Shown: positions 32,899 to 41,465 of the stretch, piece after piece | Layout of the letters: each line of letters starts with the position of its first letter | Numbering within the stretch: the stretch's first letter is position 1 | NCBI GenBank assembly: GCA_949285135.1 | Contig: CASDXO010000011.1 | Location: forward strand, 62,001 to 126,000 | Direction: 5' to 3' | Source: an uncultured Phascolarctobacterium sp. | GTDB lineage: Bacteria > Bacillota > Negativicutes > Acidaminococcales > Acidaminococcaceae | DNA: 64,000 nt | Program-made: the position numbers and the translations under genes | Notes under the pieces: model-generated | Told to the model about the DNA's origin: nothing | Seen by the model: only the letters and a program-made list of their open reading frames with translations | The model's database searches: none

Positions 32899-33672
32899 AT
32901 GAAGATAAGAAAATTATTACTGGTGGTGATGAGCCTGTTTACCGTATTGATGCTGGCAGCAGGCTGCGGCAGCGACGGGCCGAAGAAAATGGTTATCGGC
33001 CTTGATGATAACTTTGCTCCCATGGGCTTCCGCAATGAGAAAAATGAAATTGTCGGCTACGATATCGACCTGGCCCGCGAAGCCTGCAAACGCGCAGGAC
33101 TGGAAGTTGAATTCAAACCTATCGACTGGGCTTCCAAAGAAGCTGAAATGAAAGGCAAACGCATCGACGCTATCTGGAACTGCTTCACCGTTAACGAAGA
33201 ACGCAAACAGACCTATACCCTGTCTGATCCGTATATGGTTAACTCCCAGCTGGTTGTTGTACCGGAAGGCTCCGACGTTCAGAAGATTTCTGATCTGGCC
33301 GGCAAAGTACTGGCAGTACAGGATGACAGCACCGGTTCTTACATCCTTGATAAAGACGACAAACTGAGAACTTCTCTGAAAGATTACAGAAAATATCCTG
33401 ACTTTGCAGCAGTATTCATGGATATGGATGCCGGCCGTGTAGATGCCATGGTTGTTGACGCCGTACTGGCACGTTACTACATGAAACTTAACCCCGGCAA
33501 ATACAGAGCCCTCGAAGAAAACATGGGTGATGAAGTCGTAGCAGTTGCTTTCCGCAAGGACGACAAAGAGTTCAGTCCCAAAATCAACAAGGCGCTGGCT
33601 GAAATGAAGAAAGACGGCACCATGAAGAAGATTTCCGAACAGTGGATGGGTGTGGACATTACCAAGTATTAA
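32899..33672 (+). CDS. Polar amino-acid ABC transporter, substrate-binding lipoprotein
   Basis: This roughly 257-residue protein has a lipoprotein signal peptide ending in LMLAAGC and a family 3 solute-binding fold (VIGLDDNFAPMGFRNE, then GYDIDLAREACKRAG near residue 60). It captures a polar amino acid outside the inner membrane and delivers it to the permease. Three ATGs in a row occur at 32893-32901; the last is best spaced (8 bases) from GAGAGGGG. A stem-loop after the stop separates it from the permease, as often seen when the binding protein must be made in excess. It heads a three-gene operon with permease and ATPase. The ligand is not predictable; cystine, glutamine, arginine or histidine are options. 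Confidence 0.93.
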   Translation: MKIRKLLLVVMSLFTVLMLAAGCGSDGPKKMVIGLDDNFAPMGFRNEKNEIVGYDIDLAREACKRAGLEVEFKPIDWASKEAEMKGKRIDAIWNCFTVNEERKQTYTLSDPYMVNSQLVVVPEGSDVQKISDLAGKVLAVQDDSTGSYILDKDDKLRTSLKDYRKYPDFAAVFMDMDAGRVDAMVVDAVLARYYMKLNPGKYRALEENMGDEVVAVAFRKDDKEFSPKINKALAEMKKDGTMKKISEQWMGVDITKY

Positions 33673-33693
33673 TAGTAAAATAAAAATTACTGT

Positions 33694-33716
33694 GGGCCGA
33701 AGCGCTGATTCGGCCC
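33694..33716 (+). terminator. Intercistronic stem-loop, weak terminator or RNA-stabilising hairpin
   Basis: GGGCCGAA and TTCGGCCC flank a 7-base loop and are followed by ATTACTTTATC, a poor U-tract. It probably sets the expression ratio between binding protein and permease. Confidence 0.7.
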
Positions 33717-33749
33717 ATTACTTTATCTTATCAGAAAATGGAGCGTATC

Positions 33750-34394
33750 ATGGACTATATTATCAGAATCATTCCGCAGATGCTGGAAGGCTGCATCGTT
33801 ACGGCACAGGTGTTTTTTATCACTATCGTGCTGAGTATTCCGCTGGGCGTACTTTTAAGTCTGGGCAGGGTTTCATCCATTGCCCTGCTGCAGAAGGTAA
33901 TCGGACTGTATGTGTGGCTGCTGCGCGGCACGCCGCTGATGCTGCAGCTGTTCTTTGTGTATTATGCCCTGCCTGCGGTAGGCATCCGTCTGGATGATTT
34001 TGAAGCGGCACTGGTGGCTTTCGTGCTCAACTACGCTGCTTATTTCTGCGAAATTTTCCGTGCCGGTATCCAGTCGGTACCGAAAGGTCAGTATGAAGCT
34101 GCCCGCACCCTGGGCATGGATTATGTGCAGACCATGCGCCGCATTGTGCTGCCGCAGGTGTTCAGACTTATCCTGCCGCCTGTCAGCAACGAAACCATTA
34201 CGCTGGTTAAAGATACCTCGCTGGTCTATGTACTGGCAATGAACGATTTAATGCGCACCACCCGCAATCTGGTGCAGCGCGATTTTGATATTACTCCTTT
34301 TCTGGTAGCTGCCGTTTTCTATCTTGTAGCGACATTGCTGCTGACCATGCTTTTTGAACGTCTGGAAAAACGCTTCTCCAGATATGACCAGTAA
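33750..34394 (+). CDS. Polar amino-acid ABC transporter, permease
   Basis: This 214-residue inner-membrane protein has about five hydrophobic helices and the HisM/HisQ-type EAA loop: EAARTLGMDYVQTMRRIVLPQ near residue 130. GTPLMLQLFFVYY near residue 64 is also typical of the polar amino-acid uptake family. The start at 33750 has GGAG 6 bases upstream; the ATG four codons earlier has none. It is the second gene of the operon and forms the membrane channel, as a homodimer since only one permease gene is present. Confidence 0.94.
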   Translation: MDYIIRIIPQMLEGCIVTAQVFFITIVLSIPLGVLLSLGRVSSIALLQKVIGLYVWLLRGTPLMLQLFFVYYALPAVGIRLDDFEAALVAFVLNYAAYFCEIFRAGIQSVPKGQYEAARTLGMDYVQTMRRIVLPQVFRLILPPVSNETITLVKDTSLVYVLAMNDLMRTTRNLVQRDFDITPFLVAAVFYLVATLLLTMLFERLEKRFSRYDQ

Positions 34395-34407
34395 GACGGA
34401 GGAGAAA

Positions 34408-35169
34408 ATGATGAACAAAATTGAAGCACGTAATATCTGCAAGCAGTTTCAGAATCTGGAAGTACTCAGGGGCATTGACCTGGAGGTAGCCGAAGGCGAG
34501 GTTGTGGCGGTTATCGGGCCGTCCGGCGGCGGCAAGAGTACGCTTTTGCGCTGTCTGAACAAGCTGGAGACTATCGACCGCGGCAGCATCGTTATCGACG
34601 GCGAAACGCTGGTTAAAGATACCGGCAGCGGCGTAGAATATGCGCCGGAAAAAGACAGCCGTCGTATTGCCTGCAAAATGGGCATGGTGTTCCAGCAGTT
34701 TAATCTGTTTCCGCATATGACGGTGCTGGAAAACCTTATTGAAGCGCCGGTGCAGGTACAGAAACGCAACAGGGAAGAAGTTATCTGCGAGGCGGAGGCG
34801 CTGCTGGCTAAGGTAGGACTGCTGGACAAGCGCGATGTGTATCCCCGCAAGCTGAGCGGCGGTCAGCAGCAGCGTGTGGCTATTGCCCGCGCCCTGGCCA
34901 TGAAGCCGTCCATTATGCTGTTTGACGAACCTACGTCCTCGCTGGACCCGGAGCTTACCGGCGAGGTTTTAAAAACCATGCGCGAGCTGGCGGAAGAGAA
35001 AATGACCATGGTAGTTGTAACCCACGAAATGGGCTTTGCCCGCGAGGTTGCCACCAAGGTTGTCTTTATGGCTGACGGCCATGTGCAGGCTCAGGGTACG
35101 CCGCAGGAGATTTTTGAAAATCCGACCAATGAACGTCTGAAAGCGTTCCTGAATGTTATTTTAAAATAG
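34408..35169 (+). CDS. Polar amino-acid ABC transporter, ATP-binding protein
   Basis: This 253-residue ABC ATPase has Walker A GPSGGGKST near residue 37, Q-loop VFQQFNLFPHMTVLEN, signature LSGGQQQR near residue 152, Walker B MLFDEPTSSLDPE and H-loop VVTHEMGFA. This is the GlnQ/HisP type. Two adjacent ATGs (34408, 34411) are both within range of GGAGG. It is the last gene of the three-gene import operon, 13 bases after the permease, and is followed by a strong terminator. Confidence 0.96.
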   Translation: MMNKIEARNICKQFQNLEVLRGIDLEVAEGEVVAVIGPSGGGKSTLLRCLNKLETIDRGSIVIDGETLVKDTGSGVEYAPEKDSRRIACKMGMVFQQFNLFPHMTVLENLIEAPVQVQKRNREEVICEAEALLAKVGLLDKRDVYPRKLSGGQQQRVAIARALAMKPSIMLFDEPTSSLDPELTGEVLKTMRELAEEKMTMVVVTHEMGFAREVATKVVFMADGHVQAQGTPQEIFENPTNERLKAFLNVILK

Positions 35170-35180
35170 TAAAGATAAAA

Positions 35181-35212
35181 AAACAGCAAAGGCAGCTGCC
35201 TTTGCTGTTTTG
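35181..35212 (+). terminator. Terminator of the ABC transporter operon
   Basis: AAACAGCAAAGGCA pairs with TGCCTTTGCTGTTT across a GC dinucleotide, then TTG. An extended -10 (TGCTATAAT, 35213-35221) for the next gene follows immediately. Confidence 0.9.
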
Positions 35213-35250
35213 TGCTATAATGGAGTCAATTATTTGAGGAGATGATACAG

Positions 35251-35808
35251 GTGTACGGTAAGAGAATTATGCAGATGGTGCTGGCAGGTGTATTATGCGC
35301 CGTAGGGATGGCTGTGCCCATGTTTATGCCTAAGATAGTGCTGGGGCCCATGTCCTTTACGCTGGCCAGCCATGTACCCATTTTTCTGGCCATGTTTATT
35401 TCGCCGCTGATAACGCTGGCTGTGTGCATTGGTTCCGCACTGGGATTTTTTGTAACAACGCCTCTGATTATTGCTCTGCGGGCAGCAAGCCATGTGGTAT
35501 TTGCCATACTGGGGGCGTGGATACTGCGCAGAAAACCGGAGATACTGCAGCGGCCCTTATCCCTGCTGCTGCTTAACGTGCTGCTGGCAGCAGTGCATGG
35601 GCTGTGCGAGGTACTGGTGGTATCACCGTTTTTCTTTGCGGGCAGCATGTTCAGCGTCCAGCAGATGGCCGGCGGCTATGTAATGAGCGTACTGGTACTT
35701 GTGGGTGGTGGTACAATGCTGCATTCATTTATTGATTTCAGCATCGCTGCTGCGCTGTGGCAGGCTGTCAGTTCGGCCGTGCCGCAGGTTAAACAGCTGC
35801 AGGACTGA
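35251..35808 (+). CDS. ECF transporter S component, niacin (NiaX)-like
   Basis: This roughly 185-residue membrane protein has five to six helices. The N-terminal GVLCAVGMAVPMFMPKIVLGPMSF followed by LASHVPIFLAMFISP resembles the NiaX-type substrate-specificity subunits of energy-coupling-factor transporters, which take up niacin with shared EcfA/A'/T. The start codon is probably GTG at 35251, with GAGGAG 9 bases upstream; an ATG 9 bases earlier has no room for a ribosome-binding site. It is transcribed from an extended -10 promoter just upstream. The niacin assignment is from sequence resemblance; another vitamin is possible. Confidence 0.75.
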   Translation: MYGKRIMQMVLAGVLCAVGMAVPMFMPKIVLGPMSFTLASHVPIFLAMFISPLITLAVCIGSALGFFVTTPLIIALRAASHVVFAILGAWILRRKPEILQRPLSLLLLNVLLAAVHGLCEVLVVSPFFFAGSMFSVQQMAGGYVMSVLVLVGGGTMLHSFIDFSIAAALWQAVSSAVPQVKQLQD

Positions 35809-35831
35809 AAAAGCCGCAGCATGGCTGCGGC
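35806..35831 (-). terminator. Terminator of the thioesterase gene
   Basis: GCCGCAGC and GCTGCGGC flank an ATG loop and are followed on the minus strand by TTTTTC. It overlaps the stop codon of the convergent ECF gene. Confidence 0.85.
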
Positions 35832-35839
35832 CGGAAGGG

Positions 35840-36226
35840 TTACTTGCTTTGCAGTTTGTGCATGAATTTTTCGTTGTCGATAATGAAACGTTCATGGCTG
35901 CCGCTGCCGATAACGCCTGCTTCGTCCCTTGCTTCTACCGAGAAGGTGAGCCTGCGTCCTTCGATGCAGGTTAGCTGAGCTGTTGCCGTAATCTGAGCGC
36001 CCAGAGCAGAGGGTGCATCGTGGGTTATTTTCAGGCTGATGCCTACGCTGCCGGTTCCTTCGTCAAGACTGGTGCCGATAGCGTTGCAGGCTGCTTCTTC
36101 CATCAGTGCGCACATGGCGGGAGTGGCAAAAACGGGCAGTGCGCCGCTGCGCATGGCGATGGCGGTGTTTTTTTCGGTAACAAGAGTGGTAGCGGTGCCG
36201 GTCAGTCCGGCCTGTAAATTAGACAT
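35840..36226 (-). CDS. Hotdog-fold thioesterase, FlK-like
   Basis: This 128-residue protein resembles the FlK/fluoroacetyl-CoA-thioesterase-like family. It has a VFATPAMCALMEEAACNAI helix near residue 32 with a conserved Glu, EGTGSVGISLKITHDAPSALG, and a C-terminal IGSGSHERFIID segment with the conserved His-Glu-Arg. It should hydrolyse or bind a short acyl-CoA. The start at 36226 has AGAAGG 6 bases upstream; the frame extends upstream without a ribosome-binding site. It is convergent with the ECF gene and divergent from larE. The natural substrate is unknown. Confidence 0.85.
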   Translation of the reverse strand: MSNLQAGLTGTATTLVTEKNTAIAMRSGALPVFATPAMCALMEEAACNAIGTSLDEGTGSVGISLKITHDAPSALGAQITATAQLTCIEGRRLTFSVEARDEAGVIGSGSHERFIIDNEKFMHKLQSK

Positions 36227-36325
36227 AGTTAACCTTCTTTCTGCGATATTCATATTATAAATAATAAGCTAATTTGCCGCAGCTGACAATAGTTATGTTG
36301 CAGTCGGCACTGGAAAGGAGCAAAA

Positions 36326-37159
36326 ATGCCTGATACTGCATTAAAACAAAAGGAAACGGAGCTGTTAAAATTACTGTCAGGGCTGACAGGGACGGCAGTA
36401 GCTTTAAGCGGCGGGGTTGATTCAGCGCTGCTTTTGGCTGCCTGCTGCCGGGCAGGTGCCGAGCCTGTGGCGATTACGGCTTTTACACCGCTGCAGCCGT
36501 CCTTTGAACGGCAAGATGCACGTAATGCGGCGCAGCAGGCTGGCTGCAAGCTGTATGTGCTGGAGCCTGACCCGCTGCGGCTGGACGAATTTTGCGCCAA
36601 CGACAGCCGCCGCTGTTATTATTGCAAGAGTCTTGTTTTCGGTGCAATTAAGGCCAAGGCCCAAACGCTGGGCTGCAAGGTCTGGCTGGATGGCGCCAAT
36701 GCCGATGACGCCGGCGATTACCGCCCTGGAATGCAGGCGGCTGCAGAGCTGGGCTTTCTCAGCCCGTTGCTGGCGTGCGGCTTTACCAAACAGGACGTGC
36801 GTGCGCTGGCATCTGCATACGGTCTGGCCGCAGCTCATAAACCGGCTTATGCCTGCCTGGCGTCCCGCATTGCCTATGGCGAAAAAATAACGCCTGCCCG
36901 GCTGGCCATGGTTGAGCAGGCTGAGGATGCATTGCGCAAACTGGGGCTGCAGGACCTTCGGGTACGCTGTCATGGCTCGCTGGCGCGTATTGAGATAGCT
37001 CCGCAGCAGATAGAGCTGGCAGCAGGAGCATTGCGTCAGCAGATAGTTGCTGCCGTAAGGCAGGCGGGTTTCAGCTATGTAACTCTTGATCTGCAGGGTT
37101 TTGCCAGCGGCAGCATGAACAGGCTGCTTGCTGACGTTTCTGCCAAAACAGCACGATAA
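36326..37159 (+). CDS. larE: ATP-dependent sulfur transferase LarE
   Basis: This 277-residue PP-loop enzyme has the ATP motif AVALSGGVDSALL near residue 25. LarE supplies sulfur to the nickel-pincer cofactor of lactate racemase and related enzymes. The RRCYYCK pair near residue 95 plus the Cys in ACLASRIAYG near residue 174 match the three-cysteine LarE type that holds a [4Fe-4S] cluster instead of sacrificing a single Cys. AAAGGAG precedes the ATG. No larA, larB or larC lies in the window, so its client enzyme is elsewhere. A strong terminator follows. Confidence 0.9.
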   Translation: MPDTALKQKETELLKLLSGLTGTAVALSGGVDSALLLAACCRAGAEPVAITAFTPLQPSFERQDARNAAQQAGCKLYVLEPDPLRLDEFCANDSRRCYYCKSLVFGAIKAKAQTLGCKVWLDGANADDAGDYRPGMQAAAELGFLSPLLACGFTKQDVRALASAYGLAAAHKPAYACLASRIAYGEKITPARLAMVEQAEDALRKLGLQDLRVRCHGSLARIEIAPQQIELAAGALRQQIVAAVRQAGFSYVTLDLQGFASGSMNRLLADVSAKTAR

Positions 37160-37166
37160 AAACACC

Positions 37167-37200
37167 GAGCCCCTCATCTCCGGCGGATGAGGGGCTCTTA
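37167..37200 (+). terminator. larE terminator
   Basis: GAGCCCCTCATC and GATGAGGGGCTC enclose a 7-base loop. The T-tract after it is short. Confidence 0.8.
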
Positions 37201-37299
37201 CCTTCCGCTGCCGTTGACGACCTTGGCAGCATCTATAAAATTTGGGAAAGTCCTTATTTTGCGCTGTCCTTAAACTTTCCGATCTATGTCAACGCAAAT

Positions 37300-37740
37300 T
37301 TATTTGATAATTACTACCGGGCACTCTGCGGTCTGTGCCACTTTGGAGCTCACACTGCCCATTAAGAGCTGAGCCCAATGACCCATGCCTCTGTTGCCGA
37401 TAACTATCATGCCAGCATCCATCGTCTTGCCGTAATCGACAATTCTTTCAGCCGGGTCTACATCAACAATCGTACGATAGGTGGCTTTGTCAAAGCCAGC
37501 CTGTTTGAGATAAGCTTCTGCAAGATCCAACGGAGTCGGATCAGGAGTTTTTGCGGCCATTTCGGCCTCCTCGATAGCATTTTTCGGTTTGCGGGGAGGA
37601 ACCTTGGTGAAGTCGTAGGGAACTGCTACATGCACTACTAAAAGCTCGCCGCCACTCACTTTGGCTACGCCCATTGCAAAATCAAGACAACGTTTTGCAA
37701 CCTCACTGCCATCCACCGGAACAAGAATCTTTTTCAACAT
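37300..37740 (-). CDS. Universal stress protein, first of three
   Basis: This 146-residue UspA-fold protein has KKILVPVDGSEVAKRCLDFA at the N-terminus and the ATP-binding GNRGMGHWAQLLMGSVS motif (G-2x-G-9x-G-S) near residue 115, which suggests an ATP-binding Usp. The start at 37740 has GGGAGGG 6 bases upstream; two earlier in-frame codons overlap that site. It is a single gene. Two more usp genes lie at 41.0-41.9 kb on the other strand. Usp proteins respond to starvation and stress; the specific role is unknown. Confidence 0.93.
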   Translation of the reverse strand: MLKKILVPVDGSEVAKRCLDFAMGVAKVSGGELLVVHVAVPYDFTKVPPRKPKNAIEEAEMAAKTPDPTPLDLAEAYLKQAGFDKATYRTIVDVDPAERIVDYGKTMDAGMIVIGNRGMGHWAQLLMGSVSSKVAQTAECPVVIIK

Positions 37741-38037
37741 ATGCATCCCTCCCAAATTTCAGATTTTCATGCCATCTATATTAACCCGACAACCTGCGTC
37801 GTCCGAGAGTACACAAAATGTGATACATTCATTGGTTAATATCTCTCTGTTTTTTCTACATATAGTATTCTATGCAGGTTTTAAAATTCCTGCCTATATT
37901 TAGTAGTTTGCAAGAAAATTTTATTTTTTTTATGTGCCTTGCCGGGGGTGGTTACATATATCTGCGGAACGTGTTATAATTACTTACAGATGAATGTTCA
38001 TGGGGCATTTGTCTTCTATTTAGAGAGGGTGAAGTGT
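37741..38037. promoter_or_regulatory. Intergenic region with promoter for the DUF190 gene
   Basis: No gene is seen in these 297 bases between divergent genes. On + a TTACAT and a perfect TATAAT (37952-37980) are 17 bases apart, about 55 bases before the DUF190 start. The minus-strand usp promoter is not evident. Confidence 0.5.
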
Positions 38038-38418
38038 ATGCAGCACGAATTCAGGAAGATAACCTTTTTAAAAGTCTATACCGGTGAAGATGTTATGATG
38101 GGTGACGAGCCTCTGTATAAGGCCATCATCAGCAAGGCACGTGAACTTGGTCTTGCTGGCGGTACTGTTATGAAGGGTATCGAGGGTTATGCCAGCAAAC
38201 TGCGTGGTGTCAACAGAGTCATCAGCAGCTTTGTCAGCGGCAATGCCAATCTGCCTGTCATTATCGAGATAGTTGACAGCATGGATAATATTACCAAGAT
38301 ACTGCCTTTCCTGGAAGAACATGCCACACATGCGCTGGTGCTGGTGGAAGAAAGCAATTACCTCGTAACGGACTATGTTCGCAAGAGAATTGCTGAACGC
38401 CATGGCAACGAGCAGTAA
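38038..38418 (+). CDS. DUF190 (UPF0166) family protein
   Basis: This 126-residue PII-like small protein has LKVYTGEDVMMGDEPLYKAII near residue 10, GLAGGTVMKGIEGYASKLRG near residue 40, and PVIIEIVDSMDNITKILPFL near residue 75, the DUF190 pattern. In many bacteria DUF190 genes accompany fluoride (CrcB/Fluc) channels, but none is adjacent here. The start at 38038 has GAGGG 8 bases upstream; upstream codons belong to the leader. It is followed by a strong terminator. Function unknown. Confidence 0.88.
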   Translation: MQHEFRKITFLKVYTGEDVMMGDEPLYKAIISKARELGLAGGTVMKGIEGYASKLRGVNRVISSFVSGNANLPVIIEIVDSMDNITKILPFLEEHATHALVLVEESNYLVTDYVRKRIAERHGNEQ

Positions 38419-38441
38419 AAAGACTGTCTTCGGACATATGG

Positions 38442-38469
38442 ACCGCAGCCTGCAGGCTGCGGTTTTTTT
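38442..38469 (+). terminator. Terminator of the DUF190 gene
   Basis: CCGCAGCC-TGCA-GGCTGCGG is followed by seven T. Confidence 0.93.
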
Positions 38470-38561
38470 GTGCAGACGGCTGTTTTCGGCAGGAGTTTTG
38501 CCCGTATGCTGCGAATAAATTACTGTTGGAAAGCTGTTGCCACCTTAAAGGAGGTTTTATT

Positions 38562-39086
38562 ATGACACAGGAAGATAAATTTACTTGTGAACAGGAAGAA
38601 ATAAAAACGGCAGAAGATGTGGTCGTTATTGATGACAGGGCGCGTGCCGAGGAAGCCGAAAGCCTGTGCCGCTGGGCTGCAGCCCGTGCCGGCGTTATCG
38701 TAGTAGCGCCGCTTCTGGGCACCATGAGCCTGATTGCCAACGAAATCTACATGATTATCAAATTGGGCCAGGTGTATGAAGAAAAAATCAGTGAACAGGC
38801 TGCCGTAGGCATCTTGGGTTCGCTGGGGGCGTATTTTGTCGGCAGCACGCTGACGACTCTGATTCCTTTCCCGCCGCTGCAGATACCCGTAGCCGTAGGC
38901 ACTACATATGCGCTGGGCCGCGTGGTGACAGAATGGCTCAAGGCCGGCAAGCCTGATGATCTGAGCGCATTTAAGAAAGTTTATGACGATGCCATGGAGA
39001 GCGCCAAACGTAATCTGGATCTGTTTACCGGTAATCCTAAAAAGAATGAGCCTTTGGGAGACGAACATAAAAAATATGATCTGTAA
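38562..39086 (+). CDS. DUF697-like membrane-associated protein
   Basis: This 174-residue protein has an acidic N-terminus, then a hydrophobic helical core (residues 35-120: RWAAARAGVIVVAPLLGTM, ILGSLGAYFVGSTL, and a PFPPLQIPVAVGTTYALGRVV stretch). This resembles the DUF697 helical domain found in YcjF and GTPase-linked proteins. GGAGG lies 7 bases before the ATG. It is 18 bases upstream of the COG2509-type flavoprotein and probably cotranscribed with it and the next membrane gene. Function unknown; the family call is moderate. Confidence 0.65.
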   Translation: MTQEDKFTCEQEEIKTAEDVVVIDDRARAEEAESLCRWAAARAGVIVVAPLLGTMSLIANEIYMIIKLGQVYEEKISEQAAVGILGSLGAYFVGSTLTTLIPFPPLQIPVAVGTTYALGRVVTEWLKAGKPDDLSAFKKVYDDAMESAKRNLDLFTGNPKKNEPLGDEHKKYDL

Positions 39087-39104
39087 GCAAGAGGGGGCAT
39101 AACC

Positions 39105-40484
39105 ATGTATGATGTGGCTATTATCGGCGGCGGCCCTGCGGCCATTTTTGCCGCTTACGAATTTACCCTGAAATATCCTGCTTTGCGGGTAGTTATCCTC
39201 GAAGCGGGCAACCCTATAGATAAACGCCTGTGCCCGCTGGCAGCCAAAAAGGTGGATCACTGCATCAACTGCAAGCCCTGCAGCATTATGCGCGGCTTTG
39301 GCGGTGCAGGGGCCTTTTCTGACGGCAAGTATAATTTTACTACCGAGTTCGGCGGCTGGCTCAGCGAATATGTGCCGGAAGCAGAGGTCGTCAAGCTGAT
39401 TGACTACGTAGATGAGCTTAACTGCCGTCACGGTGCACCGGGCGAATATTTTTCCACCCGCAACAGCACCATCGGTGCCAAGGCGCTGCGCTATGACCTG
39501 CATCTGCTTAATGCCAAGGTGCGCCATCTGGGCACGGAAAACAATCTTGTTATCATGGAGAATATCTATAATTTCCTGCGTGACAGGGTTGAAGTGCGCT
39601 GCAATACGCCGGTGCGGGAAATTAATGTGGCAGAGGACGGTACTTTTACTCTTGAGCTGGAAGACGGGCAGGAAAGCGTGCACAGCAAGTATCTGATTGC
39701 GGCTCCGGGTCGTGCCGGTGCCGAATGGTTCAGCCATGAGTGCCGTAAACTGGGGCTCAGCTTCATTAATAATCAGGTAGACGTAGGCGTGCGGGTAGAA
39801 GTTCCGGCGCAGGTCTTCAAGCATATTACCGATGAAGTCTATGAGGCTAAAATCCTGTACCGCACCCAGCAGTACAATGATCTGGTACGCACTTTCTGCA
39901 TGAATCCTTACGGTTATGTGGTAGCGGAAAACACCGACGGCATCATCACCGTCAACGGACACAGCTTCCGCGACCCCAAGCTGCACAGCAGCAATACCAA
40001 TTTTGCCCTGCTGGTCAGCAATAAATTTACCGAGCCTTTCCATGAGCCGCTGCAGTACGGCAAGCGCATCGCTTCTTTTTCCAATATGCTGGGAGGCGGC
40101 GTGCTGGTGCAGCGTTTCGGTGATCTGATTAAAGGAAGGCGCACTGACGAAAAGCGCATGGCGAAAAGCTTTACCAAGCCGACACTGTCGGCAACGCCCG
40201 GCGATCTCAGTCTTGTTTTGCCAAAACGCCAGTTAGATGATATTATAGAAATGATTTACGCTCTGGATAAGATAGCTCCCGGCATGGCTAATGCTGATAC
40301 CCTGCTGTACGGGGTAGAGGTCAAGTTTTACAGTGCCCGCCTGCAGCTGGACAGCAATCTGGAAACAAAGATACCTAACATGTTCGCCATCGGCGACGGT
40401 GCAGGTATTACCAGAGGCCTGTCCCAGGCCAGCGCCAGCGGTGTCTGGGCGGCAAGGGCTATCGGCAGACGCAGTGAAAAATAA
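39105..40484 (+). CDS. FAD-dependent dehydrogenase, COG2509 type
   Basis: This 459-residue flavoprotein has the N-terminal dinucleotide fold IIGGGPAAIFAAYEF and a CxxCxPC-type cluster (HCINCKPCSIMRGFGGAGAFSDGKYN near residue 52). AAPGRAGAEWF near residue 198 and the C-terminal IGDGAGITRGLSQASASGVWAA complete the FAD site. It resembles the uncharacterised family sometimes annotated as NAD(P)/FAD-dependent oxidoreductase or PHB-linked dehydrogenase. GAGGGGG precedes the ATG. It lies between the DUF697-like gene and a small membrane protein in a likely operon. The reaction is unknown. Confidence 0.88.
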   Translation: MYDVAIIGGGPAAIFAAYEFTLKYPALRVVILEAGNPIDKRLCPLAAKKVDHCINCKPCSIMRGFGGAGAFSDGKYNFTTEFGGWLSEYVPEAEVVKLIDYVDELNCRHGAPGEYFSTRNSTIGAKALRYDLHLLNAKVRHLGTENNLVIMENIYNFLRDRVEVRCNTPVREINVAEDGTFTLELEDGQESVHSKYLIAAPGRAGAEWFSHECRKLGLSFINNQVDVGVRVEVPAQVFKHITDEVYEAKILYRTQQYNDLVRTFCMNPYGYVVAENTDGIITVNGHSFRDPKLHSSNTNFALLVSNKFTEPFHEPLQYGKRIASFSNMLGGGVLVQRFGDLIKGRRTDEKRMAKSFTKPTLSATPGDLSLVLPKRQLDDIIEMIYALDKIAPGMANADTLLYGVEVKFYSARLQLDSNLETKIPNMFAIGDGAGITRGLSQASASGVWAARAIGRRSEK

Positions 40485-40501
40485 GGAGGCTGTATAGCAG
40501 T

Positions 40502-40885
40502 ATGAATTTTGAGTTTTTCTTCTTTCTTGTGTACATGTCCATCGTGTCCTTTGCCGTGGCTTTTTTAGCTTACGGCATGGTAGTGCGCTTTATGGGCAAG
40601 GAGGGCTTTGCCAGCCGTCTGGGCCAGATTATCCTGGTGCCGGCCTGCATCATCTTCTATGACTTTATTACCATCGCGTCCGGTGATTATCGTTATTTTG
40701 TCGGGGCAGCACCGATGGCGGTTATTGCCTTCATCCTCATTTACTACCGCTTTTTCAAAGGCGAAAGCTTTCTGGATGAAAAACCTGCTCCCAGCGAAGC
40801 AGCCCAGCTGACCCGCGAGGAGAAAAAGTTCAGCAAAAAGTCCCAGCGCATTCATGAAGCAAGAAAAAATCGCGGCAGAGAATAA
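40502..40885 (+). CDS. Small membrane protein with basic tail, unknown function
   Basis: This 127-residue protein has three hydrophobic segments (residues 4-28, 40-60, 68-85) and a charged, lysine/arginine-rich C-terminal tail of about 40 residues. It starts 17 bases after the flavoprotein stop, with a GGAGG 12 bases upstream, somewhat far. It is probably the last gene of the DUF697-flavoprotein unit. I do not recognise the family. Confidence 0.75.
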   Translation: MNFEFFFFLVYMSIVSFAVAFLAYGMVVRFMGKEGFASRLGQIILVPACIIFYDFITIASGDYRYFVGAAPMAVIAFILIYYRFFKGESFLDEKPAPSEAAQLTREEKKFSKKSQRIHEARKNRGRE

Positions 40886-41023
40886 AATCCGGCAGGATTT
40901 TTACCGCGGTTACAGAATATAAATATATAAAAATAACTTTAAAAGGCAAAGATGCAATCTGCACAGACATGATATTACTGTTAAGAGAGCAGATGGCTTT
41001 AATTCTCATGGAGGTGTTTTACT

Positions 41024-41461
41024 ATGTTCAAAAATATCCTTATTCCTGTAGACGGCAGTGAAGGCTCCTGGCGTGCACTCAGCAATGCTATGGAAATCGG
41101 CTCCAAATTTGACAGCCAGTTGACGGTAGTTAATGTAATCCAGCCCTATAACAATGCAGCACTGCTGGCAGTACCTCTGGATAACGCAACCATTACCCAG
41201 GGTAACAGCGAATTGGAAAAAGTAGGCGACAGAGTTCTCGAAATGGCTCAGGAAAGACTGTCCACATACAAAGGTAAAGTAGAATACTGCCTTGAAGTAG
41301 GCCATCCGTCCGAGCGTATTATCGCTCTGTCCAAAAAATCCAACTGTGATGCCATCGTTATCGGCAGCCGTGGTCTGTCCGGTATCGCTGAATTCTTCCT
41401 GGGCAGCGTAAGCTCCAAGGTTGCTCAGTATGCGGGCGTACCCGTATTGATTGTAAAATAA
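41024..41461 (+). CDS. Universal stress protein, second of three
   Basis: This 145-residue UspA-fold protein has NILIPVDGSEGSWRALSNAM and the intact ATP motif GSRGLSGIAEFFLGSVS near residue 112. GGAGG lies 9 bases before the ATG. It forms a two-gene unit with another usp gene that starts 4 bases after its stop. The upstream region (40886-41023) is AT-rich and shows no convincing promoter. Confidence 0.93.
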   Translation: MFKNILIPVDGSEGSWRALSNAMEIGSKFDSQLTVVNVIQPYNNAALLAVPLDNATITQGNSELEKVGDRVLEMAQERLSTYKGKVEYCLEVGHPSERIIALSKKSNCDAIVIGSRGLSGIAEFFLGSVSSKVAQYAGVPVLIVK

Positions 41462-41465
41462 AATC

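Noticed and set aside
38520-40043. A 507-codon minus-strand frame opposite the DUF697-like and flavoprotein genes
   Set aside because: It spans two genes and their ribosome-binding sites on the other strand and shows no family motif.
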